In this document: positions 35,543 to 43,234 of the stretch, in pieces
Layout of the letters: the number at the start of each line of letters is the position of its first letter
Position numbering within the stretch: the stretch's first letter is position 1
Origin: Robertmurraya sp047302285
GTDB lineage: Bacteria; Bacillota; Bacilli; Bacillales; Cytobacillaceae
Assembly: GCF_047302285.1 (NCBI RefSeq)
Contig: NZ_CP154845.1
Location: forward strand, 3,844,001 to 3,908,000
Direction: 5' to 3'
Length of the DNA: 64,000 bases
Notes under the pieces: model-generated
Databases searched by the model: none
The model's input: only the letters and a program-made list of their open reading frames with translations
Told to the model about the DNA's origin: nothing
Position numbers and translations under genes: made by a program

Positions 35543-35905
35543 TTAATAGGTGATAGATGCAGCTCCCTGACTTAGGAACTCTACTAATTTTGCACCACCA
35601 ACAATTGTAGCTCCTTCGATAAGGTCTTCCTCTTCAAGACCACGTTTTTTATAACAAGGACTACATACCCAAAGAGTGCCACCCGCTTCCACAAATTGAT
35701 CCATCAGCTGCTTTAACGGTGCAAAGCCTTCTTCATTGATGTCCTCTGCATATCCTTTTGCAGCAAGATAAGCTCCTTCTACATTTAAAAATACAACCGT
35801 TTCCTGACCTGATGCCACAGCCGCATTCGCGACTACAAACCCGACCGTTGCTTTATCTCCATCATTATTTGCATTTGTTATACTTACTAGAAATTTCCCT
35901 GACAT
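35543..35905 (-). CDS. DsrE family sulfur-relay protein
   Basis: A 120-residue DsrE/DsrF-like protein with a TLWVCSPCYKKRG segment near residue 79 that supplies two cysteines two residues apart. DsrE proteins relay sulfur from or to TusA. The second ATG (35905) is 7 bases after GGAGG; the first (35911) is too close to it. It is encoded between two TusA-like genes, which supports a shared sulfur-transfer pathway. Confidence 0.86.
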   Translation of the reverse strand: MSGKFLVSITNANNDGDKATVGFVVANAAVASGQETVVFLNVEGAYLAAKGYAEDINEEGFAPLKQLMDQFVEAGGTLWVCSPCYKKRGLEEEDLIEGATIVGGAKLVEFLSQGAASITY

Positions 35906-35920
35906 GTTCATTCCTCCACT

Positions 35921-36160
35921 TTAGTTTTTTTGAATGTAATACTGACTTACTTTGCCTTCATCTTCACGTTTCAATAGAGTTTGGTTCTGTAATCTACACC
36001 ATGCTGGGATGTCTTCCCTGGCTCCCGGATCATATGATATTACCTTGATCACATGACCACTCTGCATTTTTTTCATCGTTAAAAAAAGGTTCATAATCAA
36101 CTCTCCACAGCCTGTGGGACCTGCATCATAGGTAATATCCGCTTCTAATTCGGATGTCAC
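35921..36160 (-). CDS. TusA-like sulfur carrier protein
   Basis: A 79-residue TusA-fold protein and first gene of the sulfur cluster. The expected CPxP is replaced by GPTGCGELIMNLFLTMKK. A second Cys sits in REDIPAWCRLQ, as in the fusion protein downstream. These cysteines could carry persulfide sulfur, passing it to DsrE. Start GTG at 36160, 7 bases after AGGAGG. It is divergent from the LysR gene. Confidence 0.85.
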   Translation of the reverse strand: MTSELEADITYDAGPTGCGELIMNLFLTMKKMQSGHVIKVISYDPGAREDIPAWCRLQNQTLLKREDEGKVSQYYIQKN

Positions 36161-36346
36161 TTAGCTACCTCCTCTACTTGGAAAGCGCATACTAATTAAA
36201 TCAGGAGCACACACTTGTCATAATCTATTAATATTTACGGCCCTCTTTCATTATAAAAAAGTGATAAACTTATATAAATTCAAGTTATCGATAAAACCTA
36301 TGTAAATGAATCGTTTTGATGAATATGTTTGACGGAGGTTATAGAA
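36161..36346. promoter_or_regulatory. Divergent promoter region of the sulfur cluster and LysR gene
   Basis: Contains the palindrome TTATCGATAA (36285-36294) within an AT-rich stretch. It is a plausible LysR-type binding dyad controlling both directions. No exact promoter hexamers could be fixed. Confidence 0.4.
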
Positions 36347-37234
36347 ATGGAATTACACCAGCTATTCGTTTTCACGAAAGTTGTTGAACATAAGAGCTTT
36401 TCAAAGGCTGCTGAAGCTGTTTATTTAAGTCAATCGACGGTCAGTTCCCATATTCAAACATTGGAAAAAATGTTGAATGTACGACTTTTTGATCGGGTTG
36501 GTAGGGATACAATCGTTACTCCATACGGGGAGCGCTTATATTACTGGGCATTGAAATTACTAGAACTAAAGGATCAGGCACTCTACGATATTAAGGAAAG
36601 TGTTACCGATCTGAAAGGGAAGATTCATATTGGCGTTAGCTCTGTTCCTGGACAATTTCTAGTCCCCAAAATCGTGAAGGAATTCCGACTCCAATACCCA
36701 AATGTTACGTTTTTGCTAAGTGAATTCCCTTCAAAAATTGTTGCCGAAAAAGTCATGAGTGGAAAAGTAGATGTAGGATTTCTAGGTGAAAAATACGAGG
36801 ACGAGAGACTTCATTACCTCCCTCTACAGAAAGAGAAGTTAGTGGTGATTTCATCTGATGAGTTTCATTTAGAAGATAGCCTGTCAATCGAAAACATTCT
36901 TCATTATCCTTTTGTGATGAGAAAGTCTGATTCAGGAACGAAGGCCATTTTAGAAAAGTTTTTGAAGAAGAAACAAATCAAAGAGGATCAATTGAATATT
37001 GTTGCCCATACAGATAGCAGTCAAACGTTAATTGAATTTGTCAAACAAGGAATCGGCATTGCCATTATTTCAGAAATTGCAGCACAGGAATATGCCCTTT
37101 CGAACAAACTTCATGTTCATGAACTACAAGGATTTGAAGATGAGCGCTATTTCTATCTTGTCTATAATGAAATGAAAACATTATCTCTTGTGTCTAAGCT
37201 TTTGATTGAGATGGTGAGTAAAAATTCAGAATGA
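36347..37234 (+). CDS. LysR family transcriptional regulator
   Basis: A 295-residue regulator. The N-terminal winged helix (FSKAAEAVYLSQSTVSSHIQ, residues 20-40) is followed by a periplasmic-binding-like effector domain from about residue 90. It opens MELHQLFVFTKVVEHKSFSK and resembles the CysL/selenium-associated LysR branch. It most likely controls the divergent TusA/DsrE operon. ATG at 36347 has CGGAGG 8 bases upstream; a TTG six codons earlier lacks one. Confidence 0.9.
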   Translation: MELHQLFVFTKVVEHKSFSKAAEAVYLSQSTVSSHIQTLEKMLNVRLFDRVGRDTIVTPYGERLYYWALKLLELKDQALYDIKESVTDLKGKIHIGVSSVPGQFLVPKIVKEFRLQYPNVTFLLSEFPSKIVAEKVMSGKVDVGFLGEKYEDERLHYLPLQKEKLVVISSDEFHLEDSLSIENILHYPFVMRKSDSGTKAILEKFLKKKQIKEDQLNIVAHTDSSQTLIEFVKQGIGIAIISEIAAQEYALSNKLHVHELQGFEDERYFYLVYNEMKTLSLVSKLLIEMVSKNSE

Positions 37235-37262
37235 AACTAAAGGAAATATCAGAGAAGAAAAA

Positions 37263-37340
37263 CAGGAGCAATCGAAAGATGGATACCATTCGATATTCAA
37301 AAAAAATGGTATCCTAAATCATCTTTCCTTCATTCTCCTG
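37263..37340. repeat. Long imperfect inverted repeat between lysR and DUF421 genes
   Basis: Outer CAGGAG / CTCCTG and inner GGATACCATT / AATGGTATCC arms form an extended stem over about 78 bases. There is no T tract on either strand. It may stabilise the 3' ends of the convergent transcripts. Confidence 0.65.
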
Positions 37341-37353
37341 CTTGATCATTCTA

Positions 37354-37962
37354 TTACTTTAAATTGTCCGGATGCCCTTGTGTTTTTAACCCTTTAATTT
37401 CTTCAAAAATGTCATTCTTCTCTGATGAGAGATTTCGAGTTCTATTTTGGTCATCATTTTGTTGGAGAGGAAAATAAATATTAACAAGTTTTTTGAACTC
37501 ACTGACAGTTAACGGTTTCGCATCATCATTCAATTCATACCCAAGCAGTCCATTCGGTTCAAGGGTTGCATATTTTACATCTTCTATTTTTGAAATTCCT
37601 TGATTACGCAACCTCATCTCTAATTGATCGACTGTTAAACGCAACTTCTTGAGATTCTGGAAATTCAATTTACCGTTTTCGATAATAATTTTCGATTTTC
37701 CTGTAATAAATTTTTCAAAGAAATTAAATTTGACTTGCATATATTCAAGGATAACGATTGAAGCCATGAAGATAGCTGCTCCAACAATAGCTTTAAGTAT
37801 ACTTTTTTCTACAATCGGTTGAACGATGATGGTTCCAACAGAAATCATAACTACTGTTTGAGCAAGAGTCATTTGAGATATAGATTTCCTTCCTGATATT
37901 CTTAACAGCAAAATTCCAGCCATAATTAAGACAAATGGCTTCCAGATATAAGATAGCTCCAT
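37354..37962 (-). CDS. DUF421 domain membrane protein (YetF/YkjA family)
   Basis: A 202-residue protein. Three N-terminal helices (residues 8-75, with LRISGRKSISQMTLAQTVVM) precede a cytoplasmic beta domain (KSKIIIENGKLNFQNLKKLR). This is the YetF/YkjA fold, which in B. subtilis relates to spore-membrane gatekeeping. ATG at 37962 is 8 bases after GGGAGGG; a frame starting 15 codons earlier lacks a site. It is monocistronic. Confidence 0.88.
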   Translation of the reverse strand: MELSYIWKPFVLIMAGILLLRISGRKSISQMTLAQTVVMISVGTIIVQPIVEKSILKAIVGAAIFMASIVILEYMQVKFNFFEKFITGKSKIIIENGKLNFQNLKKLRLTVDQLEMRLRNQGISKIEDVKYATLEPNGLLGYELNDDAKPLTVSEFKKLVNIYFPLQQNDDQNRTRNLSSEKNDIFEEIKGLKTQGHPDNLK

Positions 37963-38059
37963 CAAATTGGCCCTCCCAAAGACAACTTTGTTTTTTAATT
38001 TTCCCACTTTTTATTTTCTTATGTTCTTCTGAAACCCCTTTTTATTATTAACGAAAAAA

Positions 38060-38087
38060 AGCATACCAATTTGTAAATTGATATGCT
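38060..38087 (-). terminator. Terminator after the cupin gene
   Basis: On the minus strand AGCATATCAATTT / AAATTGGTATGCT with T7 after it. Confidence 0.9.
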
Positions 38088-38138
38088 GATTATTATGCTA
38101 TTTAAATATTTCTCCACAAAAACAGAACTACGTAATTA

Positions 38139-38486
38139 TTATATATTTTGAACATATTGCTCACTTGGAATTTTATTCAGCATGACATATAAGCTCGTAT
38201 TTTCATCCGTGTCATTTACGAAAGCAAATTCTTCTTCCCCATCTGCTACGATCACGTCATTGGCCTTTGCCTTTACTTCCTTCCCATCAATCGTGAAGGT
38301 GCCTCCACCGTTAACAACGAGTAGATAAACATTTGTCCCTGGATGCTTGTGAGTTGGTAAAGACTGCTTTGGGGTAAAGTTAAGGACAAAAACGGTACTT
38401 TCTCCTTCTTTAAAAACAATTCGCTTCGTAAATCTTTCTACACTATACTCTATATAATCATGAAGATTGACTTGTTTCAATATCAT
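38139..38486 (-). CDS. Cupin domain protein
   Basis: A 115-residue single-domain beta-barrel. The metal-binding motif PTHKHPGTNVYLLVVNGGG (H-x-H) is near residue 47, and the GEEEFAFVNDTDENTSL second motif lacks the usual second His. Small cupins of this type bind metal or small ligands; function is unknown. ATG at 38486 follows GAAAGG. A Fur-like box lies 39 bases upstream, suggesting metal control. Confidence 0.85.
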   Translation of the reverse strand: MILKQVNLHDYIEYSVERFTKRIVFKEGESTVFVLNFTPKQSLPTHKHPGTNVYLLVVNGGGTFTIDGKEVKAKANDVIVADGEEEFAFVNDTDENTSLYVMLNKIPSEQYVQNI

Positions 38487-38525
38487 GCACACCTTTCTAT
38501 TCCTATAGGATGTATTACATCCTCA

Positions 38526-38540
38526 TCATAATCATTTTCA
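38526..38540 (-). promoter_or_regulatory. Candidate Fur/PerR/Zur-type box
   Basis: TCATAATCATTTTCA matches 13 of 15 positions of TGATAATNATTATCA (read on either strand), upstream of the cupin gene. Confidence 0.42.
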
Positions 38541-38565
38541 ACTGTTAAAGGTGTGATCGATATCA

Positions 38566-39249
38566 TCAGTCAATACGATAAATTTTATTTTTATATCCCA
38601 ACCAAACAAACAGGAGAGATTGGGCAAAAAGAATGATTCCCCAAATTTGAGCAGGGATGATCCTTGTTGCTCTTGCAAGTCCAGTAGCATCTCCAGCAGT
38701 ATGTGGCTGCATGAAGCTTAACATTTGAATCGTAAAAGCACTTGAAACAGATTCGACTAGTAAAATGGTTGCAATAAGAAGTAAGCAGTTTTGAATCACA
38801 TTCGCTGACCCTTTGTATAACAACAAAAGAAAGGCTGCCCCAAAAGAAATAAGCCAAAATATGCCATACAAATTACGAACCCAAAAAATAATATTGAGGA
38901 GAATCAAGCCAATCAATATACCGGTCAAAACCTTATACTTTTTTCTACTAATCAACCAAAGTGCTACGAATGCCATCGCTGATGAGGCTACATATCCAGC
39001 TGCACCTGTAAAAAATCCTCCAAACCACGATTTATGACTCGTGTACGTTACGCCCTCTGTGTTCATGAAAAGGGAAATCGAATGGACATCTCCACCAACC
39101 AATGCAATGAGGGCATGACCTGACTCATGAACAAGAGTATTGACGACCCCCACATAATTTCCAAGGAAAGGGACATTCGTCAACAGAATGGCAATTCCAA
39201 TGAACAAGAGAAATTTTAAACTTATATGTTCTTTTATCGTCCTCAACAT
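38566..39249 (-). CDS. M50-family membrane metalloprotease (M50B type)
   Basis: A 227-residue integral membrane protein of seven or so helices. The zinc motif HESGHA (HExxH) is near residue 42; EGVTYTSHKSWFGG after it is typical of the M50B/PF13398 family. A role in intramembrane proteolysis is possible, but no partner gene is adjacent. It is transcribed towards the cupin gene, with 80 bases between. Confidence 0.85.
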   Translation of the reverse strand: MLRTIKEHISLKFLLFIGIAILLTNVPFLGNYVGVVNTLVHESGHALIALVGGDVHSISLFMNTEGVTYTSHKSWFGGFFTGAAGYVASSAMAFVALWLISRKKYKVLTGILIGLILLNIIFWVRNLYGIFWLISFGAAFLLLLYKGSANVIQNCLLLIATILLVESVSSAFTIQMLSFMQPHTAGDATGLARATRIIPAQIWGIILFAQSLLFVWLGYKNKIYRID

Positions 39250-39421
39250 CTTCCCTACTTTACGATTTTATTTCTTATTTTTTACGGTTATGGATTGGAA
39301 AAGTTTCAACTACGACAAAAATGACAGATTGGTAGTATAATGAAAACAGATTTTGCGTTTTATCGAAATATTTCAAACTATCTTCATAATAGCAGTAAAC
39401 AACAAATAGGAGTTGAGAAAA

Positions 39422-40654
39422 TTGAAACAAGATTTAATTGAAAGACTCGTTCGCTATGCGAAAGTCGATACCCAATCTAATGAAGATTCACCAACATGTC
39501 CTTCAACACCAGGCCAGCTTGTGCTTGCCAATATGCTTGTGGACGAGCTTAAATCAATAGGCATGAGCGATGTGACGATCGACGAAAACGGATATGTGAT
39601 GGCAACACTTCCTGCCAACACAGATAAGGATGTGCCAACAATTGGCTTCTTAGCCCATGTGGATACAGCAACTGACTTTACTGGTGCTGGTGTCAAACCA
39701 CAAATTGTTGAAAGCTATGATGGAAATGATCTTGTCCTCAATGAAAACTTGAGCGTCATTCTTTCTCCAAAAGACTATCCTAATCTAAAAAATTACATAG
39801 GTCATACCTTAATGACCACAGATGGAACGACTCTTTTAGGTGCAGATAACAAAGCTGGCATCGCCGAAATCATGACCGCGCTTGTGCACTTAATGAAGCA
39901 CCCTGAAATTAAACATGGAAAAGTGAGAGTTGCTTTTACTCCTGACGAAGAGATAGGTCGAGGTCCTCATAAATTTGACGTAGAGGCATTCGGTGCAAAA
40001 TATGCCTATACGATGGATGGTGGGCCACTTGGACAACTTCAATATGAAAGTTTTAGTGCCGCTTATGCGAAAGTAACGTTTAAAGGCAATAATATCCACC
40101 CTGGTACTGCGAAAGGAAAAATGGTCAACTCTGGGAAAATAGCGATGGAATTCAACAGCAAACTCCCTGCTGATGAGGCACCTGAATATACAGAAGGCTA
40201 TGAAGGCTTCTACCATCTTCTCTCTATTAATGGAGATGTAGAACAGACGACTCTTTATTACATTATCCGTGACTTTGATCGTGACAATTTTAACCATCGT
40301 AAAGAAACAATCGTTAATATCGTCGAAGAATTACGAGAGAACTATGGTCAAGACAAGGTTGTTCTTGATATGAACGATCAATATTACAATATGCGCGAAA
40401 AGATTGAGCCCGTGATGGAGATTGTCGATATTGCCCATGAAGCGATGACAAATCTCAACATTAAACCAGTGATTGAACCGGTCCGTGGTGGGACAGATGG
40501 TTCTCAGCTGTCATATATGGGACTGCCGACTCCTAATATCTTTACTGGTGGAGAAAATTATCATGGGAAATTTGAATACATTTCCGTTGATAATATGGAA
40601 AAAGCAACAAAAGTGATGGTCGAAATCCTGCGCTTATTTGAAGAAAAGGCTTAG
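39422..40654 (+). CDS. pepT: Peptidase T (tripeptide aminopeptidase)
   Basis: A 410-residue M20B zinc aminopeptidase releasing N-terminal residues from tripeptides. It has HVDTATDFTG and GADNKAGIAEI for the zinc site, then FTPDEEIGRG with the catalytic Glu, and GGTDGSQLSYMG near the end. Length equals B. subtilis PepT. TTG at 39422 is 9 bases after AGGAG; the TTG at 39413 abuts that site. It may process peptides imported by the Dpp or DtpT-like systems in this window. Confidence 0.95.
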   Translation: MKQDLIERLVRYAKVDTQSNEDSPTCPSTPGQLVLANMLVDELKSIGMSDVTIDENGYVMATLPANTDKDVPTIGFLAHVDTATDFTGAGVKPQIVESYDGNDLVLNENLSVILSPKDYPNLKNYIGHTLMTTDGTTLLGADNKAGIAEIMTALVHLMKHPEIKHGKVRVAFTPDEEIGRGPHKFDVEAFGAKYAYTMDGGPLGQLQYESFSAAYAKVTFKGNNIHPGTAKGKMVNSGKIAMEFNSKLPADEAPEYTEGYEGFYHLLSINGDVEQTTLYYIIRDFDRDNFNHRKETIVNIVEELRENYGQDKVVLDMNDQYYNMREKIEPVMEIVDIAHEAMTNLNIKPVIEPVRGGTDGSQLSYMGLPTPNIFTGGENYHGKFEYISVDNMEKATKVMVEILRLFEEKA

Positions 40655-40666
40655 AATCCACATAAT

Positions 40667-40698
40667 AAAGCTCAGGGGCATCATGTCTCCTGAGCTTT
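40667..40698. terminator. Bidirectional terminator between pepT and the lipoprotein gene
   Basis: AAAGCTCAGG / CCTGAGCTTT stem with a 12-base loop. Confidence 0.85.
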
Positions 40699-40713
40699 GC
40701 CTTTTCGATGAAA

Positions 40714-41304
40714 TTATTTCATATACTCTTCAACTAATTCGAAACATCTTTCTTCTGTCAGATCGTTCAGGACTGCTGTATATTCTAATTGTTCCTGTGT
40801 TCCACCTTTATACTTTTCGGATGCCTCAAGCGCGGTACTATCACGATATTTTATCCATTCACGCTGTTTTTCTCTTAACTGGTCCATCTCTTCGGTAGGA
40901 AGTTGCTCTTTGAGAACAGCATAAACTTCATTTAATAATCCATCCCAAACATCAAATCTTTGACCTTCCGCGTTTTTCATTGCGTATGTGCTTGAGTCGG
41001 TTGGATTTTGTCGCAACTCATCCATTTCTATTTTCGTCTCATTCAGTTTCTTAACATAGTCTTCCTTCAGACTGACTTGGTCTTCTTTTTCCTCTGTATT
41101 AACTGGTGTTTCCTCGTTTTCAATTGTGCTATTACTTTCTGAATCCGTATTATCATTCTCTGAGTTAGCATTATTACCTTCTGAATCAGTATTATCTGTA
41201 TTCGAAGGTGTCTCTGTCGATTCTTCGTTAATGTCCGGTGAAGCATTTGATTCATCAGTAGATTTTCCACATGCAGCTACAATTACAATTAGTAGGGTAA
41301 ACAT
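40714..41304 (-). CDS. LprI/DUF1311-like lipoprotein with a frameshifted signal peptide
   Basis: The frame gives 196 residues. IVAAC is a lipobox, followed by a Ser/Asp/Asn/Glu/Thr-rich linker and a C-terminal domain (LREKQREWIKYRDSTALEAS) of the lysozyme-inhibitor LprI-like family. The predicted start at 41304 (MFTLLIV) has no ribosome site. An ATG at 41333 with a good site (AGGAAAGG) reads MKKITNFYS and stops. If the run of seven A residues after it had eight, it would read MKKNHKFLLVMFTLLIV in frame: a complete signal peptide. So the gene is either slip-regulated, broken or affected by a one-base sequence error. Confidence 0.75.
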   Translation of the reverse strand: MFTLLIVIVAACGKSTDESNASPDINEESTETPSNTDNTDSEGNNANSENDNTDSESNSTIENEETPVNTEEKEDQVSLKEDYVKKLNETKIEMDELRQNPTDSSTYAMKNAEGQRFDVWDGLLNEVYAVLKEQLPTEEMDQLREKQREWIKYRDSTALEASEKYKGGTQEQLEYTAVLNDLTEERCFELVEEYMK

Positions 41305-41499
41305 TACGAGTAAAAATTTGTGATTTTTTTCATTATACTACCTTTCCTTTTTAGTAATCTATTTTCTCAGGGAAAATTCCCTCATAAATTATCTTAACAT
41401 AAGTTCCCTTTTGTCGTTTCTCTATAAGCAATCCCACACTTTCATAATAGTCAGAATTGTTATAGAATGTTTATAACTTTGTTTTGGGAGTGTATATGA

Positions 41500-42741
41500 A
41501 TGGAAAAGGCCCGTGCATTAACATCAGAAGAACAAATAACAAGAAATACCCTATTAATCTTAGGAATTATTTTCGTGGCCTTCAATTTAAGACCATCGAT
41601 CACTTCTGTCGGACCACTTATTAGCTTTATAAAAGAGGATACAGGCATGTCAAATAGTGTAGCTGGATTCATCACAACACTTCCTTTGCTCGCATTTGCT
41701 TTCCTTTCTCCCTTAGCACCAAGGCTTTCTCAAAAAATCGGCAAAGAAACTACCGTCCTTGTTGCACTTGTTTTTCTAGGGATCGGTTTATTTATAAGGT
41801 CATCAGGAATGCTCTTTACGTTATTTCTTGGAACGGCCATTATTGGACTCGGCGTTGCGATTTGTAATGTCATTTTACCAGGGATTGTGAAACAAAGCTT
41901 TCCAACTAAAGTGGGCTTGATGACGGGTATGTATACTGTTTCTATGGGGACGATGGCCGGAATTGCACCTGGAATTAGTGTCCCTTTATCTGAAACCTTA
42001 CATTTAGGCTGGCAAGGTTCACTTCGTGTTTGGATGATTTTAATTATTCCTGCCCTATTGATTTGGCTCATTCAGAGCAAGCGCAAAGAAAAAATCCCTG
42101 GTCAATATTTCCAAGTAAAACCAGCTAATTCTTCTCTGCTTTCTTCTGGACTTGCATGGCAGGTAACATTATTTATGGGTCTACAATCAACCATCTACTT
42201 TTGTTTTATCACCTGGCTTCCAGAGATGCTTTATAGTCATGGTATAAGTATCTCGACTGCTGGTTGGATGGTCTCGATCCTTCAATTTTCAGGAATACCA
42301 GCCAATTTTATCATCCCGATTCTCGCAGACCGAGTACCAAATCAAAAGGGAATCGTCATTGCCATCGGCGCACTTTGTATGAGTGGCCTTATTGGGTTAC
42401 TCGTTGGGGGAAATTTGGTTCTTTTGTGCCTTTCGATTATTTCAATTGGTCTAGGAACAGGAGCGGCCATAAGTCTTGCTTTAACTCTAATGGTATTACG
42501 AGCAGCTAATGCCGAACAGGCCGCTAACCTTTCTGCCATGTCTCAGTCGATCGGCTATTTTTTAGCAGCATTAGGTCCCATCCTTTTAGGCTTTATTTTT
42601 GACGTTTTTCATTCTTGGATCATTGCCTTGTTTCTCCTAATGGCTCTTACAGTTATTATGACTGTTGCGGGAATTGGAGCTGGAAGAAATCAATATGTAT
42701 TAGAAGAAAAAAGAGGAGCTATTCATACCCTTCAGCAATGA
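41500..42741 (+). CDS. CynX/NimT-family MFS transporter
   Basis: A 413-residue, 12-helix major facilitator. AFNLRPSITSVGPLI near residue 27, GLGVAICNVILPGIVKQ near 115 and WLPEMLYSHGIS near 235 are typical of CynX-type carriers, which export 2-nitroimidazole, cyanate or similar small organics. B. subtilis YycB is a relative. ATG at 41500 lies 9 bases after GGGAG. A small gene follows on the same strand. Confidence 0.88.
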   Translation: MEKARALTSEEQITRNTLLILGIIFVAFNLRPSITSVGPLISFIKEDTGMSNSVAGFITTLPLLAFAFLSPLAPRLSQKIGKETTVLVALVFLGIGLFIRSSGMLFTLFLGTAIIGLGVAICNVILPGIVKQSFPTKVGLMTGMYTVSMGTMAGIAPGISVPLSETLHLGWQGSLRVWMILIIPALLIWLIQSKRKEKIPGQYFQVKPANSSLLSSGLAWQVTLFMGLQSTIYFCFITWLPEMLYSHGISISTAGWMVSILQFSGIPANFIIPILADRVPNQKGIVIAIGALCMSGLIGLLVGGNLVLLCLSIISIGLGTGAAISLALTLMVLRAANAEQAANLSAMSQSIGYFLAALGPILLGFIFDVFHSWIIALFLLMALTVIMTVAGIGAGRNQYVLEEKRGAIHTLQQ

Positions 42742-42792
42742 CGAAACGATGAATATATGTTATGAATATAGTTAGAATCGAGGTGCTAACAA

Positions 42793-42969
42793 ATGAATAA
42801 AAAAGAAATCGAATATAAAATTCAAGATTTGAAGTACGAATATGTCCGTTTGCAAAACGATTTAGAGAAATTGGAGTTTGTCCAAGGAAGGCTTTCTCCA
42901 CTTGAAAAACAAATTAGCGAGATTGAAGTGGAATTGAAGGCCCTTCATCAACAGTTAGCAAGTCTATAA
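42793..42969 (+). CDS. Small coiled-coil protein (SE1832 family-like)
   Basis: A 58-residue helical protein (IEYKIQDLKYEYVRLQNDLE then LEKLEFVQGRLSPLEKQ) with a heptad pattern across nearly all of it. It resembles the SE1832 family of small Firmicute proteins of unknown function. CGAGGTG lies 7 bases before the ATG. It has its own terminator and lies 51 bases after the MFS gene. Confidence 0.78.
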   Translation: MNKKEIEYKIQDLKYEYVRLQNDLEKLEFVQGRLSPLEKQISEIEVELKALHQQLASL

Positions 42970-42972
42970 AAT

Positions 42973-42999
42973 GGCCAAATCGTGTTGATTTGGTCTTTT
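42973..42999 (+). terminator. Terminator after the small coiled-coil gene
   Basis: GGCCAAATC / GATTTGGTC stem followed by a T-rich tail. Confidence 0.88.
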
Positions 43000-43013
43000 C
43001 TTTTGATTACTAT

Positions 43014-43042
43014 TTGACATGAAACGCGTTTCATCCTTTACG
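43014..43042 (+). promoter_or_regulatory. Promoter with LacI-type operator
   Basis: TTGACA at 43014-43019 followed at once by the perfect palindrome TGAAACGCGTTTCA (43020-43033), the standard LacI/GalR operator shape. It overlaps the spacer. The -10 is weak (about 43037-43042). The LacI gene 200 bases downstream is the likely binder. Confidence 0.68.
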
Positions 43043-43072
43043 CTCTTATCAAAGAGATAAGGAGGCGTATAT

Positions 43073-43195
43073 GTGATGTTCGGATTAATCATTCTTTGTT
43101 TCATTATTTTATCTTCTTCGTATTATTGTTTGAAGGCCTCTGGCCAATCAATGGATGTTCAGTCATTTGAGAAATTTGATGATTATTTTAGTTGA
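43073..43195 (+). CDS. Putative 40-residue membrane peptide
   Basis: A short frame starting GTG-ATG, 7 bases after AAGGAGG. The first 18 residues (MMFGLIILCFIILSSSYYCL) form one hydrophobic helix, and the rest is polar (SMDVQSFEKFDDYFS). It lies between the LacI operator and the LacI gene, so it is likely the first gene of that transcript. No homologue recognised. Confidence 0.55.
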   Translation: MMFGLIILCFIILSSSYYCLKASGQSMDVQSFEKFDDYFS

Positions 43196-43234
43196 TTACA
43201 CGGCGATTATTGACGCTTTAAAAGGATGATGTTT

